A stretch of 64,000 nucleotides of DNA from Morchella semilibera. Its lineage: Eukaryota; Ascomycota; Pezizomycetes; Pezizales; Morchellaceae. Below the pieces are notes generated by a model, which saw only the letters and a list, made by a program, of their open reading frames with translations, ran no database searches and was not told where the DNA came from. The first letter of the stretch is position 1. Each line of letters opens with the position of its first letter. Positions 48,666 to 60,480 of the stretch are shown in pieces. The stretch covers positions 858,081 to 922,080 of the forward strand of contig CM018606.1 in the NCBI GenBank assembly GCA_009192285.1, written 5' to 3'. Made by a program: the position numbers and the translations under genes.

Positions 48666-50743
48666 ATGAGTAACCAGCAAGTAAAACAGCACGAACTGAA
48701 CCACCCAGACTTCCCAGACTATGTCCTTGTCTCCAGCTTCATGGGGGCACCGGTTTACCAGAAGAGATCCGACATCATCGCGGGGCAGACCCCGCGAAAC
48801 AATGTCCAGCAGGCACCGCAGCCTGAATTGGGGGGCCCAGTCGCCGCCCTACCCCACGTTCCCCCGGCATTGGCCTCAACTACTCCCAAAAGCCCCATCA
48901 CCGCCGCCGCCGCCGCCGAACCGGCTGGAGAGGAGGGCCTTGGTGCGGCCGACGTTATCCCACGGCCGTTGATGCGCTTCCCGAATATCGCCGAAGGCCG
49001 GGCTGCGCTCGGGTATGCAAACAGTAAATGGAACTATCTATACGTAAGTTCCATCTATATAATCCATTTTTTTTGCTTCCCCTTCCTAACAAACGTCCCC
49101 CCCGGTAGAGCCGTGCGCAAGAGATTATAGTACCGTTCCTCGACGAGAATCCGCAGACCGCCACAACCCCGCTACACCTGCGCGCCGAGAACCACCCCGA
49201 CAATGTGGGGAAGCTCATCCAAGAGTTCCCCGACCTGAAGCGCTGCGAGAGCAACTGGGGCGTCAAATGGGTCATCAAGAAAGCCCGGCACGCAATCACC
49301 GTCCGGGGTGCCAGCGACAGGAAATGGTGCAGCAGGTCAAGCCTCGGGGGCACACCACTTGAAAGCGCAGACGGGACCGAGGAGGATGAGGCAGAAGGAG
49401 CCGGTGACGATACCGAAGACGACCCAGGATTGGAGGACAGCCGTCGCGGCAATGGCCCAGTCGACAACAATAACACGGCCTCGTCCTCGACCGAAAGTCT
49501 CCTCCCCGCGGGGCCCCCGACTGCCGCAAAGGTTGATGTTCCCGCATGGCACAAGTACATGACGCCTCAATACACCCAGGGACGTGGCCCCAGCATATAC
49601 GGGCTCACCAAGCCAATCGTCCCATTCTTCGAACCGGCCGCTGGCCCGCCCTCGATGCGGCACGCCACCGCCGACCTAGACAGCGATCTAAACACAAACA
49701 TCAAAAAGCGTGCCAAGCGCCTTCCTCGCCCAGAAATTTCCCCTCCCAGGCCTATGGCTCCAGCAGTGATTGTCAACCCCGGGGTGGGCACGGCAAATGC
49801 CAGCGACGCCCCAAACAGGCTCTTGGGCATGAGTGCAAGCTTGGAAACACCCACCAGGCCAGCAATTGCGGCCTTGAATGCCCCAAAGGTTGCCCGCCAC
49901 ATGTCTACGCCGGTTCTGTTTGCCCGCGGAGATGGTGTCCAAATGCAGATGGACGGGCAAGAGAAAGCCCGGGGCCCCTATGCCTCCGTCTCTGACCTTC
50001 GTAAAAGGAAAATCACAGCCCTAGAGCCCGCTGTTAGTAACAATAGTCAGTACAATGTCCAGGCTGCTGGGGGCTACCCCGCGCCTTATATCAGGGGGCA
50101 TGCCCACCACTCGAGCATTGAGAACATGCCAACCCAGGCAGGCAAAACCGCCCCTGTCTCGGTGCTGGAGGTCAGGACTCTCAATAGAGCGAGACCCCAA
50201 TGGAATAGCGCAAACAACTACCCAAGGTTCGACCAGTTGGCCGGTGGCAGCAACGGCGCCGTCAACATCCTCAATACGGAGCAAAAACCGGGAACCAGAG
50301 CACTGAACTGCGGAACCTACACCGGGGTCAACGATCCTAACGGAAGACCTGGTGGCCCAAGCGGAGGGCAGTACTATCAGGATCGCGGCCAGAGTGGTCC
50401 CCAGCATCATCACGGTTTCAACCCCAACGGGAACTCCTACGCCACCGGCCGAGTCCCCATTCTCAACCACGGCGGTGCCCACCCTCCCCACGCCAACAGC
50501 ACTCCCAATGCCGGAACCACCACCCCCGCAACCACCCTCCCGAGCATCCACACCCTCCCTGGAATCCACGCCCTCCCAAGACTGGAGCACCACACGCTCT
50601 ACGGCACCGCCGCCGCATACAACAGCTACAGCCCAAACCTCGCCGGGAGCGACGGCGCCAGAACTATCCCTGGCAGGGCCCTCCCGCAGCCGAGGCGCGG
50701 CGCCCATAGCCGTGTCCCCTCTTGGAGCACCAATCCTTTCTAG
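48666..50743 (+). CDS. Unrecognised 670-residue protein with short conserved-looking core
   Basis: Exons 48666-49043 and 49109-50743, joined at a phase 0 intron (GTAAGT...CGGTAG), give 670 residues. The first 90 residues include PDYVLVSSFMGAPVYQKR, then a Pro/Ala stretch. A globular-looking part at about residues 105-190 contains NIAEGRAALGYANSKWNYLY, AQEIIVPFLDENPQTATTPL and the basic helix NWGVKWVIKKARHAITVRG. The remainder (200-670) is disordered: acidic Glu/Asp run, then Asn/Gly/Pro/His-rich sequence with RKRK. I do not recognise a family. The basic core with disordered tail would fit a nuclear regulator or RNA-binding protein, but this is only inferred. The ATG sits in a good context after AT-rich leader sequence. 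Confidence 0.6.
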
Positions 50744-51403
50744 CGGGCGGGCAGGTGGGAATATGACTTGTTAGATAGCCTCCCCCCCCCCTCGAGAGAT
50801 TTTGGTGCTTTGTTATCTGGAAAATGGTGGTGGAATAGTGCTGTATAGTAGTTGTAAACGGGGCGGTTGTCGTCGTGGGGGTAGTAAAAAGAATGGATGA
50901 GTAGCCGCTGTTTCTTCTTTCTGTTTTTGGGGGGGCGTAGAAGCATTTCTTTTTATGTTTGGTGGTGTTTGTTATATTGCGCTCCCGCAGTGGTAAATAG
51001 CTAAGTATATACATATACTTACACAAGTAGTGACATGACCCCGAGAACAGTGGAGCCGGGTTACTACGTACATGTATGTGCCTGTCCGTTTTTCAGTCCA
51101 AGTGTTTGACACCCATTTTTGCTCCCTATGGGTTCTGTATCCGCTGCCCTCACTTGGGGTGGGATGTGCTTGGTACCCTCCGGCGGAGGTCGTGGGAGGG
51201 CGGGTCACGGGCCGTCACTCGGGCTTGGCATCCCGATATCAATGTCAATGGAAACAGAACAAATTAAAACATACCAGATTTGGGTATCTTGGGCCCCCGA
51301 TGAGCTAGCTAGTACGCCGATACCCAAGGCAAAACGGGCCGCAGTCTATTTATTAGCATCTATGTACATACACAACATACATACATCCATCCAAGCGCGC
51401 AAC
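50744..51403. other. Convergent intergenic region
   Basis: 3' flanks of the unrecognised gene (plus) and trm5 (minus). Contains one TACATGTA at about 51071 and a copy of the dispersed 32-base repeat at 51200-51234. Confidence 0.5.
51200..51234 (-). repeat. Dispersed 32-base repeat, copy B
   Basis: On the minus strand reads CCAAGCCCGAGTGACGGCC then CGTGACCCGC, matching copy A at 8844-8878 except for two C/T transitions. Confidence 0.6.
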
Positions 51404-52865
51404 CTATCCCTCCGCAAAGACCACCTCCCGCGGGAGCCTAAAGCTCACGCAGTAGTAGACCTTATTCGGGCTGACGACCCTGACATGGACGAGGCTGACG
51501 CCCCTATCAGGGCGGTCCATGTCGCAGCCCATAGCGGCGCCCAGACGGCGGGCCACCGCCGCCGCCGCCGTCGCCTCCTGCTCCGGGCTCTTGTGGAAGC
51601 AGTACACGTGCACCATTGGCATCTGCGCGCCCTCGGGGAAGAGGTGCTCAAGGCCCCTGTAGGCGCCGCGGAAGGCGTCCAGGAACTCGATCGCCGAGGC
51701 GGGCAGGTTCATGACGTAGTGCGAGAAGACGTGGGGGCGGGGGATCGTCTGCGGCTCTTGGGGCGGGGCAGGGGCTCTCGCGCGCGGCGGGGGCGCAGGG
51801 ATGGTGATTGGTGCGGTGTTGGCGAGGCGGCAGAGCTCGTGGGCCGAGCTGCGGATGAATTCGCGGCCGTCGCGGCAGAACGGGGTGACGAGGTGGGCGG
51901 TCTTGTTTGCGGCGATGTTGGCCACGAGGCTGCCGTAGCTGTCCGGGTTGAGGTCGCAGGCCCAGACGACGGCGCGGCGGTGCTTCGCGGCCGGGACGGC
52001 GAACGGGCCCACGCCTGCCATGACGTCGCAGATGGCCTCGCCCGCGCCGAACTGGCCCCACACGCGGGCGTGCTCGTCGCCCAGCCGCGTGTTCCAGTAG
52101 ACCTTTGCGAAGTCGAAGCGGAAGGTGCAGGCGCTCTCGGAGACGTTGACGGTGGTGTCTGCGGCGCCGCCGAGCAGCTCCATGGGGAAGGTGCGGAACT
52201 CGGACTCGGCGCCGACGTCTTCGAGCTTGTTGATCACGGTCTTGATGCGTGGGTTCTTGTCGAGGATTACGGACGCGATGAGGTGCTTGTAGGGCGCGTA
52301 GTGGGCGCGGAGGTTCAGGTGTGCTAGGTGCCCGGCTTGGGCGAAGGATTGGGGGACCTCGGACATGAGCTCTGTGGGCAGGATTGCGGACATGATGTCG
52401 TCTGTGGTGGAGGTTAGTTAGGCGGAGGAGAGAGAGAGGGGGGGGAAGACTCACGGTAGCTCCAATCGCTATATGTCATCTTCAGCGTATACGGCAGCAG
52501 CTCCGCACGCTTACTCGCCACATACGCCCTCGTGCCCTCGCCCGCCGTGGACAAATCTGCGCACCCACCCATCAGTGCCCCAAGCCCACACGCAGCAAAC
52601 CGTACCTACCGTCGAACCTCACCTCCGGCCTCAGCAGCAGCAGCTTCCGCGCCCCGTCCGTGATGATGGTCTTTGTGCGCGGGAGGCGCAGCACGTCGCC
52701 CGCGCACTCCTTCTGGAACCGCGTGATGTTCTGGGCGTCGAAGATGTGCGCCGCGGCCAGGGGGACGGTCTTGGTGAAGAAGGAGCGGTCGAGCGTGCGC
52801 ATGGCGCGGTTGACGGGCGGGAGGAAGGCGCTCATTGACTGGTGGTCGGGGGTGTCGGTGGGCAT
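51404..52865 (-). CDS. trm5: tRNA (guanine-N1)-methyltransferase at position 37
   Basis: Trm5 methylates N1 of G37 next to the anticodon with S-adenosylmethionine, preventing frameshifting. Exons 52865-52610, 52556-52455 and 52401-51404 give 451 residues. The start region has [20 protein letters not shown], a Trm5-type N-terminal block. The Rossmann domain shows [16 protein letters not shown] (motif I), [15 protein letters not shown] (motif II) and [17 protein letters not shown], whose NLP is the catalytic tripeptide. HVYCFHK follows. Introns use GTAGGT and GTGAGT donors. No strong mitochondrial presequence is visible, although Trm5 often acts in both compartments. A second ATG ten codons in could be used instead. 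Very GC-rich; a long open frame on the other strand is a by-product. Confidence 0.92.
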
Positions 52866-53220
52866 TTGTTCGCGTTTGGGGTGTGGTTGTGGTGGTTGGT
52901 TTATATTGACTGGGCTGTGGTGAGGATGCGGGCCGGGGCGGTGTGGGGCAGAAAGGCGTTTTTTTTAAGGATCGGATGTGGCTGGAGAGATGTGGCTGGT
53001 CGGTATTGGTGATTCGAGTGATATCCTGTGATTGGGCCTGGGGAGAAATGATAGTTGAGCCGGAAATGATTATTTCGACGTAAAGTTGTCATGTCACCAA
53101 AACACTGAAAGAGTAACAAGAAGAAGAAGAACACAAATCTTGATTCGCTCGCTAGTTCTACAGCAAACAGAAACACCCCAATTTTTAACTAAGCTATACT
53201 ACCGCTAGTCTACAGACTAC
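52866..53220. other. Short intergenic region between trm5 and arg8
   Basis: About 355 bases, upstream of trm5 and downstream of arg8 on the same strand. No gene seen. Confidence 0.5.
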
Positions 53221-54725
53221 CTACTCCATAGCGACCCACGCCTCCATCGCCTTCTCAAAGATGGCCAGCCCCTCCTCAATGACCTCCTCCCCAATCACCA
53301 GCGGCGGCACAAACCTCACCGTGTTGGTCCCGCACGTGATGACGAGCAGTCCCCTCTCCCTACACTCCCTGATGAGCTCCTTCGGGTCCCTCTCCATCTG
53401 CAACCCCAGGATCAGTCCCCGCCCCCTCACCTCCCTCACAACATGCGGATACTTCTCCCTCAGGGCCTCGAACCGGCTCCTGAACAGCCGCCCCTTGGCC
53501 TCCACGCCCTTGAGCAGCGCCGGGTCGCTCAGCCGGCTAAACACATAGTGGCCGATACGGGACGCGAGCGGGTTCCCGCCAAACGTGGTGCCATGGTCGC
53601 CAATCAGGATCTTCTCCGCGACAAAGTCGTTGACCATCGTGGCGCCGATGGGGAAGCCGTTTCCGAGCGCCTTGGCCATGGTGAGGATGTCCGGGTGCGC
53701 CTCCTTCGGCAGGAACTGGTGCGCCCACAGATCGCCCGTGCGCCCGAGCCCGCACTGGATCTCGTCGTAGATGAGGACCGCGCCGACCTCGCGGCAGCGC
53801 CTGGCCAGCGCCACCAGGAACTCGGCGGTGCCGACGTTGACGCCGCCCTCGCCCTGGATGGGCTCGACGATGACGCCGCATGTCTGCTCCGTCACGAGCT
53901 GGGGGATGGCCGCAACGTCGTTGAACGCGCCGTACTGGAAGCCCGGGACCATGGGCGCGAAGGGGGCCTGGTATTTAGGGTTTGGCGTGGCCGAGAGGGA
54001 ACCCATTGTGCGGCCGTGGAAGGAGTTGTGGAACGAGACGAGGCCCGTCTTGCTGTCGCCGCCTACCTGCTTGCCCACCTTGCGCGCAAACTTGAGGGCC
54101 GCTTCGTTGGCCTCGGAGCCAGAGTTGCAGATGAAGACGCGGGAGGCGGTGGCGAAGGCGCCGTGCGAGCGGGTGGTGGTGACTAGGAGCTTTGAGAGCT
54201 CGCCGGTCCAGAGGTTGTGGTAGAGGTTGGAGGTGTGGATGATTTGGCTGGCCTATGGGGCCGTGTCAGCTCTGGTAGGGGGAGTGGATGAAGAGAACAC
54301 ACCTGCTCCGCCATGACGCTCAAAAACACCTCATCGTTGTGCCCCAGCGCATTGACGGCAATGCCCGCGGTAAAGTCGACATAGCGGCGGTTCTCCAGAT
54401 CCCACAGGTGGCTGCCGTCCGCCTTTGTGAAGACTGTCGTCGGCCTGCTATATGTCGCGACCATGTACTTTTCGTGCTCGGCAATGAGGCGGGCAGACCC
54501 CGAGTCCGCGGCTGGGTCGTGCGACGGATGGGTACTCTCGTACTGGGAGCAATTCGTCAAGTCAGTCTCAGAGCCCAATTGAAGAGGGGGGGGGGGGCAT
54601 ACGAGGATTTCGGCCTTGACGGCGTTGGAGAGGCTAGACGCTAGACGGAGCTGGAGCTGGAGCTGACGTGCGGGACGGAGAAGAGTAGGGAGGAGGAGAC
54701 GCTTGGAGGATATGTGGAGTGCCAT
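53221..54725 (-). CDS. arg8: Acetylornithine aminotransferase, mitochondrial
   Basis: PLP enzyme of arginine synthesis: N-acetylglutamate semialdehyde plus glutamate gives N-acetylornithine in the mitochondrial matrix. Exons 54725-54603, 54542-54303 and 54252-53221 give 464 residues. A basic Leu/Arg-rich presequence (MALHISSKRLLLPTLLRPAR) precedes the enzyme. Family marks: YVDFTAGIAVNALGHNDEVF, FICNSGSEANEAALKFARK, FHNSFHGRTMGSLSAT, EPIQGEGGVN, IYDEIQCGLGRTG and the PLP lysine in MAKALGNGFPIGA. The C-terminus has VRFVPPLVIGEEVIEEG. Intron 1 (60 bases) is stop-free and a multiple of three, so retention would insert 20 residues after the presequence. GC-rich codon use. Confidence 0.95.
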
Positions 54726-56419
54726 TGTGAACTCTGGGAGGGGGGGGGGTCGGGCAGAGGGGAGGGGGGAGAGTGGAGAGCAATTGAATTGAGGGTGCTG
54801 GTTTTGTGATTGAGGATTGAGGGTGGAGATTTTATATCTCTCTCTCTCTTGCTCTGTTGACGTGACTCAATTGACTGTGAGGGTGTTTGTCATGCCATCA
54901 ATTGATTGTTACTACAGGTTTGGCTTAGTGCGCGAAGAGTTTTTGCGGGAGCCGCAGACGAGCGACAGGGGTGGGGTTAGGGGTGGGGTTAGGGGTTGCT
55001 TTTGGTGGGGGTTGTGGCTTTGTGGCTTGGCAAGTGGTCGGTGCGATCATTGGCCCTTGGGCGCATTATCGAGGGTGCAGGAAACTCTTCTGTGGCTAAC
55101 ACCCAACTTACTGCAGGGCGGGAGGGGGCGGGTGCAGCAGGTGTTGACGACCAATGGGGAATGGGCAGGGCAACTACTTGTGGCTAGCTGCTATGGCTTT
55201 GGATAGAACACACATAACCACCGTTCCGCATCCGTTCCCAGAAATGCACACCTGGTCTAGGAACGTTCTTGGCAAGAGTACATACAGGTACATTTTAGTT
55301 AGGGTTGGCATGGCAGAAGGCGGAGTCTTTCGGTCTAGCTGTGGGGCTATTGAAGGCTCCAGACGTAGAAGTTACTAGAGGGGTCTGGATATAGTGAGGG
55401 TGTGTATTCCTGCAGTATCTTCCACCCTCAGTCTTTGGAGCCTCTTTCCGACTATCTTGGTCTCGGAGGACACAGGCTCCAAGAAACTCGAACCTGCAGC
55501 GGAGGTGGACATAGGCCCTAACTATCACTGGGCTAGAACCACGCCGGTCGGGCGGAACCCTTTATACACGGCCAGAGCTCGGCGGGGAACAATCCCGTTA
55601 CCCCGCCACCTGGGCGTACGGTAGAGAATCCGCGGTGTTGAGGGCCACAAGTATTAGATAGTAGCTGGAGTGCACCCAGAAGCACTGTTTTAATATATAG
55701 AGATATATGTCAACCACCCCAGGCGAGAAATGCTTTAATTTCTGTTCCGGCTTGCCGGCTGGGCTATTTTGTCTGACGGGCCATGAGCGGATGTAGGTTG
55801 GTAGTTGGCGTAGAGAGGGTGTCTCACCAGACGTCTTGGCGGGTAGTTGTGTGGGCTGGGGCTGTCCTGAGCAGGTATATGGTGGAGGCCGGAGCGGCTA
55901 GGCTTTAAGGAGCTCTAGCGTATGTAACCCGGCGTATACAACATACAGTCTGTAACAAATGCCACCATACCGAATACTTGCTGTACCGAGCCAGCTTCTT
56001 TTTTTTCAGCAAAGAATTGAAGTCTGCTATACGAATAATCTGCTGTACCGAACGAAAAATGCACGCTCGTTATAGCGGAGGGAGACTGTACCCGGAGACG
56101 TGACTCATAGATCCCCACGATCGAATGCTCCAACGGTATGAACGGGACTCATTCTCTGCTCCCTTGTCAATGTCTACAATTTAACGAAGCTCTGCTGGGT
56201 TTATCCATAGGAGGAGGAGGAGTATCAATTTATAATAACTAATTCACAATAGATAGAAATGCGCAAAAAGAACAGTTCATAAGAGTACACATGCGGTCAA
56301 GATGTCACAAACCAGATCTGCTCACAAAGATCACCCACCAGGTTATACATATCACTCACACACACACAGGCTATAGTCAACTCCATGCTATGGTCACAAG
56401 AAAAAAGAACGAACGCACA
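54726..56419. other. Intergenic region, 1.7 kb
   Basis: Upstream of arg8 and downstream of the C2H2 gene, both on the minus strand. Short GGGGTTAGG units near 54975-54995 are not a telomere array. No supported gene. Confidence 0.5.
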
Positions 56420-57576
56420 TCAAGTGATTAGCTTCATATCCCCGAACCCGAGCTCCCTCAGCTTTTCATTCACAAAGAGCACCGCCTTCATGAATGTTTT
56501 CTTCCCGCCCCTGCAAGCCCCACTCTCCAGATGCTGGGTCATGCCGCTCAGGGTTGTAAACTCTTTCATGTCCCCCTTACCCTCCGCGGCAAGCGTTAAT
56601 GGGCAATGGTAGATTGAGGGTTCGTGGGCGACCGATTTCAAGTGCTGCAGCAGGGCACCGGAACTACCGAACGTTCGGGTTCTAGTTGCTGGACACAGAG
56701 GGCACTTTTGCTCCCCTCGACGAGGGAAAGCATCTCCATGTCAATACTCAGCTGGCCGTCCGACACCGGGGTTAGAGCACCCCCGGGAGAGCTGAACAGA
56801 GCGACCGTGCCACCTCCCTGCGTGCTCGAGGTGGGGGTGTGGACTAGCACCCCGCTTCTATCAGAACCCGGCGAAGAGGCCTCACTGCCATCGTCGTCGA
56901 AGCTCCAGCTGTCACTGCTGCTGCTGTCATCACCGTCACTGATTATTCCCCCTGGGCCGTCGGCCTGGGAGGTGATGATACCTCCCACATCCTTCTCTCT
57001 AATAAGGCGGTTAATCTTGCGCCTGTGGACGCCGGAAGGACACGACCCGCTCTCGAGGTGGTGCAGCATTGCCGACGGCGACGTAAACCCCCTGTCGCAA
57101 TAAGTGCCCGTGATGCACTTGAGCTCCTCGACCAACGGCTTGTGCCTCACCGAGTTCATATGCTGGCTGAGCGCGCGGCTATTACGGAAGGTCCTGCCGC
57201 ACGGCTTGCAGATGAAGCCCACGAGCGCCGCGGGCTGCTTCTCGTGCACCTTGTCGCGGAGGTGCTGGTTGAGCGACATCTCGTCGCAAAAGTCCCTGTC
57301 GCAGTCGCAGCAGCGGAACTGGCTGACGTCCGGGGCCGTCGGCGTCGTGTGGTACCGCACCTGGCCCGTCGAGTCGATTGTGTAGCGGGTGCGCTTGTTG
57401 GGCCGGTGGTAGTCAAACAGGTGCGAGTCTAGTGCGCTGTCCGAGACAAACTTGCGCGAGCAGGGGCTACAGTAGGGCCAGGGCGAGTGGTACTGGGAGG
57501 TCACTCCGTGGGATCGGAACGCCTGGATGGTGCTGAACTTGGGGCGGGTGAGGCAGGTGAAGCATTGGAAGGACAT
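56420..57576 (-). CDS. C2H2 zinc-finger protein
   Basis: Starts MSFQCFTCLTRPKFSTIQAF at 57576. At least four zinc-finger-like units follow: YCSPCSRKFVSDSALDSHLF, FRCCDCDRDFCDEMSLNQHL, FICKPCGRTFRNSRALSQHM and the degenerate CDRGFTSPSAMLHHLESGSC. A Ser/Asp-rich acidic linker (about 205-270) follows, then another finger KCPLCPATRTRTFGSSGALL and a final HLESGAC unit. The last part lies in a different frame. A 56-base intron from GTGTCGG (56766) to GGGGAG (56711) joins the frames exactly and has a TATTGAC branch-like site, giving 366 residues; an indel at the A4 run near 56706 is the other reading. This finger layout with HLESG repeats is common in filamentous ascomycetes; the role is unknown, perhaps nucleic-acid binding. 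Confidence 0.75.
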
Positions 57577-60095
57577 GGTGAGCTCTGTTTTTGGGTGGAG
57601 GTGGTCTCGTGTATGATCTGGAAAGCTGTAGCTGTAGATATATGTCCTTTCTTTCTATTTTTTTTGAGCTATGCTATCGTGCTGGCTGGGTTCTTTAAAT
57701 TGTGTGTAGAAGATCATGGAGTACAGCATGGAAGTACTTATATGTGATAAGTGAGCTTTGTCCGTCATGATCTGCGTATGCCCAGACGCCCAAGGCACCA
57801 ACAACTGGGGCTGAAGCTTCGGCGCAAACGCTGTTACCGGGCTGTTACCGGGTTGATGCATAATTTGCCGTGGTGGATATTGGACGCCTGAATCACTGCC
57901 GCGCGGACTCGGCAGTGCGCCAAGACGGGCGCTTATCAAGGCATTGACAATCAACTGGCTAGCTCCCGTTGTTTGTCCAATGAATTGAATGCAGGTACAC
58001 GCGCATGTACTCTACCTGGGCAGTGCTGGTCCTCGAAATTTGAGACAGGACAGGAATCTTCAGCTCCAGCCCCCCCCCCCCGTCCCCCACTTCCCTTTTG
58101 AGAAGAAGAAAGGACCTCGTGGCAATCGCCAACAAATCACTCAAGGCCATCCGAGGAGATTGCAAGCTGGAGTTGTGGCTTATCATGGCAATTCAAACAT
58201 CTACCGCCGATCAATTCAAATAACCATCATGCAATTCTGGTCATGGCAATTAGCTCTTTCGGTCGTACATCCACACTTCATACCAGCAGCAAATTATTAA
58301 TCACAAGTGCGTCGTTCCTTTCACAACATGGTGGGTTTGATGATAGACCGGGAGGGACTGTAAAGACCTTTGCGGGCCGGGGCCCCGGAGACGGGGCGGC
58401 GGCTATTACTGGACGACACCCAGCGGCAGCCATGCATGTGCGCATGCACCCTGGGAGGACCAGACTCGGAGCCTCAGGGTGTTTAGAGACATGCTGCAGT
58501 TAGTGGCGAACAGTACCACTTGACCGCCCAGTTGTACTATTTTTAATAGGGTTTCTGTTCTGGGGGGTAGTGTACGGCGGATCGTAATATTGTATGGGGT
58601 TTGTATGTACTAGGGGGAGAAGCCGACAAACACGTATGCAGCGGTCTCAAGGAATCGGGTTGACGACAAGGCTCGATCGTGTGAATAGCATGCAATCTGG
58701 AAACCAAGGCCCCCCTCCACCCAATTGCAGATACGTGTAATGAAATGACGAGTGATTTCCAGTGACCCTGAAAAGGTTTCATGGCTAAACACGGCCAAGC
58801 AAATCAGCCGCCATCATACTCAGTTTATTTAGTTATGCAAGCGTACTAAACCTCGCCGAACATGAGTAAACCATAAAGCAAGGGCAGTAAGTCCAGGAAG
58901 ACATAACACACTACTAAGAGCAAGCCATGTAATTCTGCTTAGTAGGCCCGCCTGTAGGCCAATGAAATTTGGGTTCGCGCATAAGGCCACACGCGCCTGG
59001 CTTCGATTTTCCGGTTAGCCTATTCGGTAAAATAGGGTAGGTTCATAAGAACTAACCCCCCCCCCCAAAAAAAAAAAAGAAAAAAGAAAAAAAAGAAAAA
59101 GAGCCCATATCTATTTCTGAAGCATAGACTCTCTTAAAGCTATTGGAGCTCTTTTGGAGCCGACCTAATAGTATGGAGTATGCGCATGAATTCTAGAATG
59201 AACGGACCAGGTCAGGGTCTCCAATAGGCCGGCCTAAGCTTAAAATACCCCCATATCCGACCTCCCGAACCGCCTAGTGCTTGTATACAAGCGCTATTAG
59301 TACACGCAATTGTGCGGGGAATTCTTGGAACGGGACACAGTATTGTATTCCCTAAGTTCCTTCTTCTCTATAACGCTCAGTCCACGTAGCCACTCTAAGA
59401 TCCCTCATATTAGACCCCCACCTTCTGGCCCCTCCAGTGATGACAAGAATCAGCTTCTACACCTTATAAAGACCAGAAGAATCATCTTTTATCGAGAGTA
59501 TCGACCTACCTCTACACTCTAATACTCCTCATGCTCTGCCCATCAGGGAGTAGTTGGAATAACCATCGTTTCTCACCAAACCCAACTACTTCCACAGTAT
59601 TGTGGGTCCCCTGTTGCACAACCTCATCTCCCTGGAGTAATTCTTCTTCAGTTGGCTGCTATCGTAAGTGCTGATACTATCCGAAGATTTGAATCAACCT
59701 TGGTAATAGAATTAGTGTCTATTACACTCCAATCTCACCCCACCAATGCTTCTCATCAAGGCTGTTGAGTGGCTGGGAGTGATAGGCTAAGAGCTGCAGA
59801 ATGCTTGAAGACAGTATGTCTCTGATATTTTCTTGCCATCATCGACATAATCCTAACTAATGAACTTTGTTTAGGACTAGACCAGCCGTGGCCAAGACTT
59901 CAGGCTTCCTGAACATCCTTGAGAGGCCAGCCGTTTTCTTTCATTCCTCTGGCTTTGTGAGTGTAAGGCTTTGTTTCCCCTCTTGTATGTCACCGGCCTT
60001 TTAAGCTGATATGTCTATGTAGAGGGAGAGTTATGCTCAGCCTCTGTATTAGAACACCAAGGAAAATGGCAAATCCCCTAGATCTGTGCTCCGGG

Positions 60096-60217
60096 GAGGC
60101 TCAGAATAATTCACCTACATTGGGTGCCCCTGTGTGTTGGGTCCGTTGAATACCGGGAGGCTCAGAATAATTCACCTACATTGGGTGCTCCTGTGTGTTG
60201 GGTCCATTGAATACCGG
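60096..60217 (+). repeat. 61-base tandem duplication
   Basis: Two adjacent 61-base copies (60096-60156 and 60157-60217) beginning GAGGCTCAGAATAATTCACC. They differ at two sites only, C to T and G to A, both transitions. Confidence 0.9.
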
Positions 60218-60480
60218 AGAAGCGACCGTGGATCCTGCGGTCCCTTCGAGAGCCCAGAAACCTCATCGGGTTCCTCTTTTCTCATTCGGGTTGTACCAGG
60301 GCTTCCATTTGATAGCCAGCAATTTTCACATTGCTAGAGGTACATCGGAGAAGCGGCCGTGGATTCTGCCGCTTCCTCTGCAACCTCACCGAATACCTCC
60401 TTATTCTTGGGAGTGCACCAGAACCTTAGGTAGGTCTCTGTACTATTTCGTAGCGGCATGTGTACGTTCGCTTACCGGAG
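60216..60480 (+). repeat. Diverged 131-base tandem duplication
   Basis: Copies start at 60216 and 60347 with GGAGAAGCG(A/G)CCGTGGAT(C/T)CTGC. They keep scattered similarity through the rest, including TGTACCAG versus TGCACCAG. It directly follows the 61-base duplication. Confidence 0.6.

Noticed and set aside
51119-52327. Open frame of about 400 codons on the plus strand opposite trm5
   Set aside because: It is the complement of a GC-rich coding gene with strong Trm5 motifs; the Arg/Ala/Gly/Val-rich product is typical of an antisense shadow.
53443-54186. Open frame of about 250 codons on the plus strand opposite arg8
   Set aside because: Same reason: the minus strand encodes an acetylornithine aminotransferase with intact motifs, and the plus-strand product has no recognisable feature.
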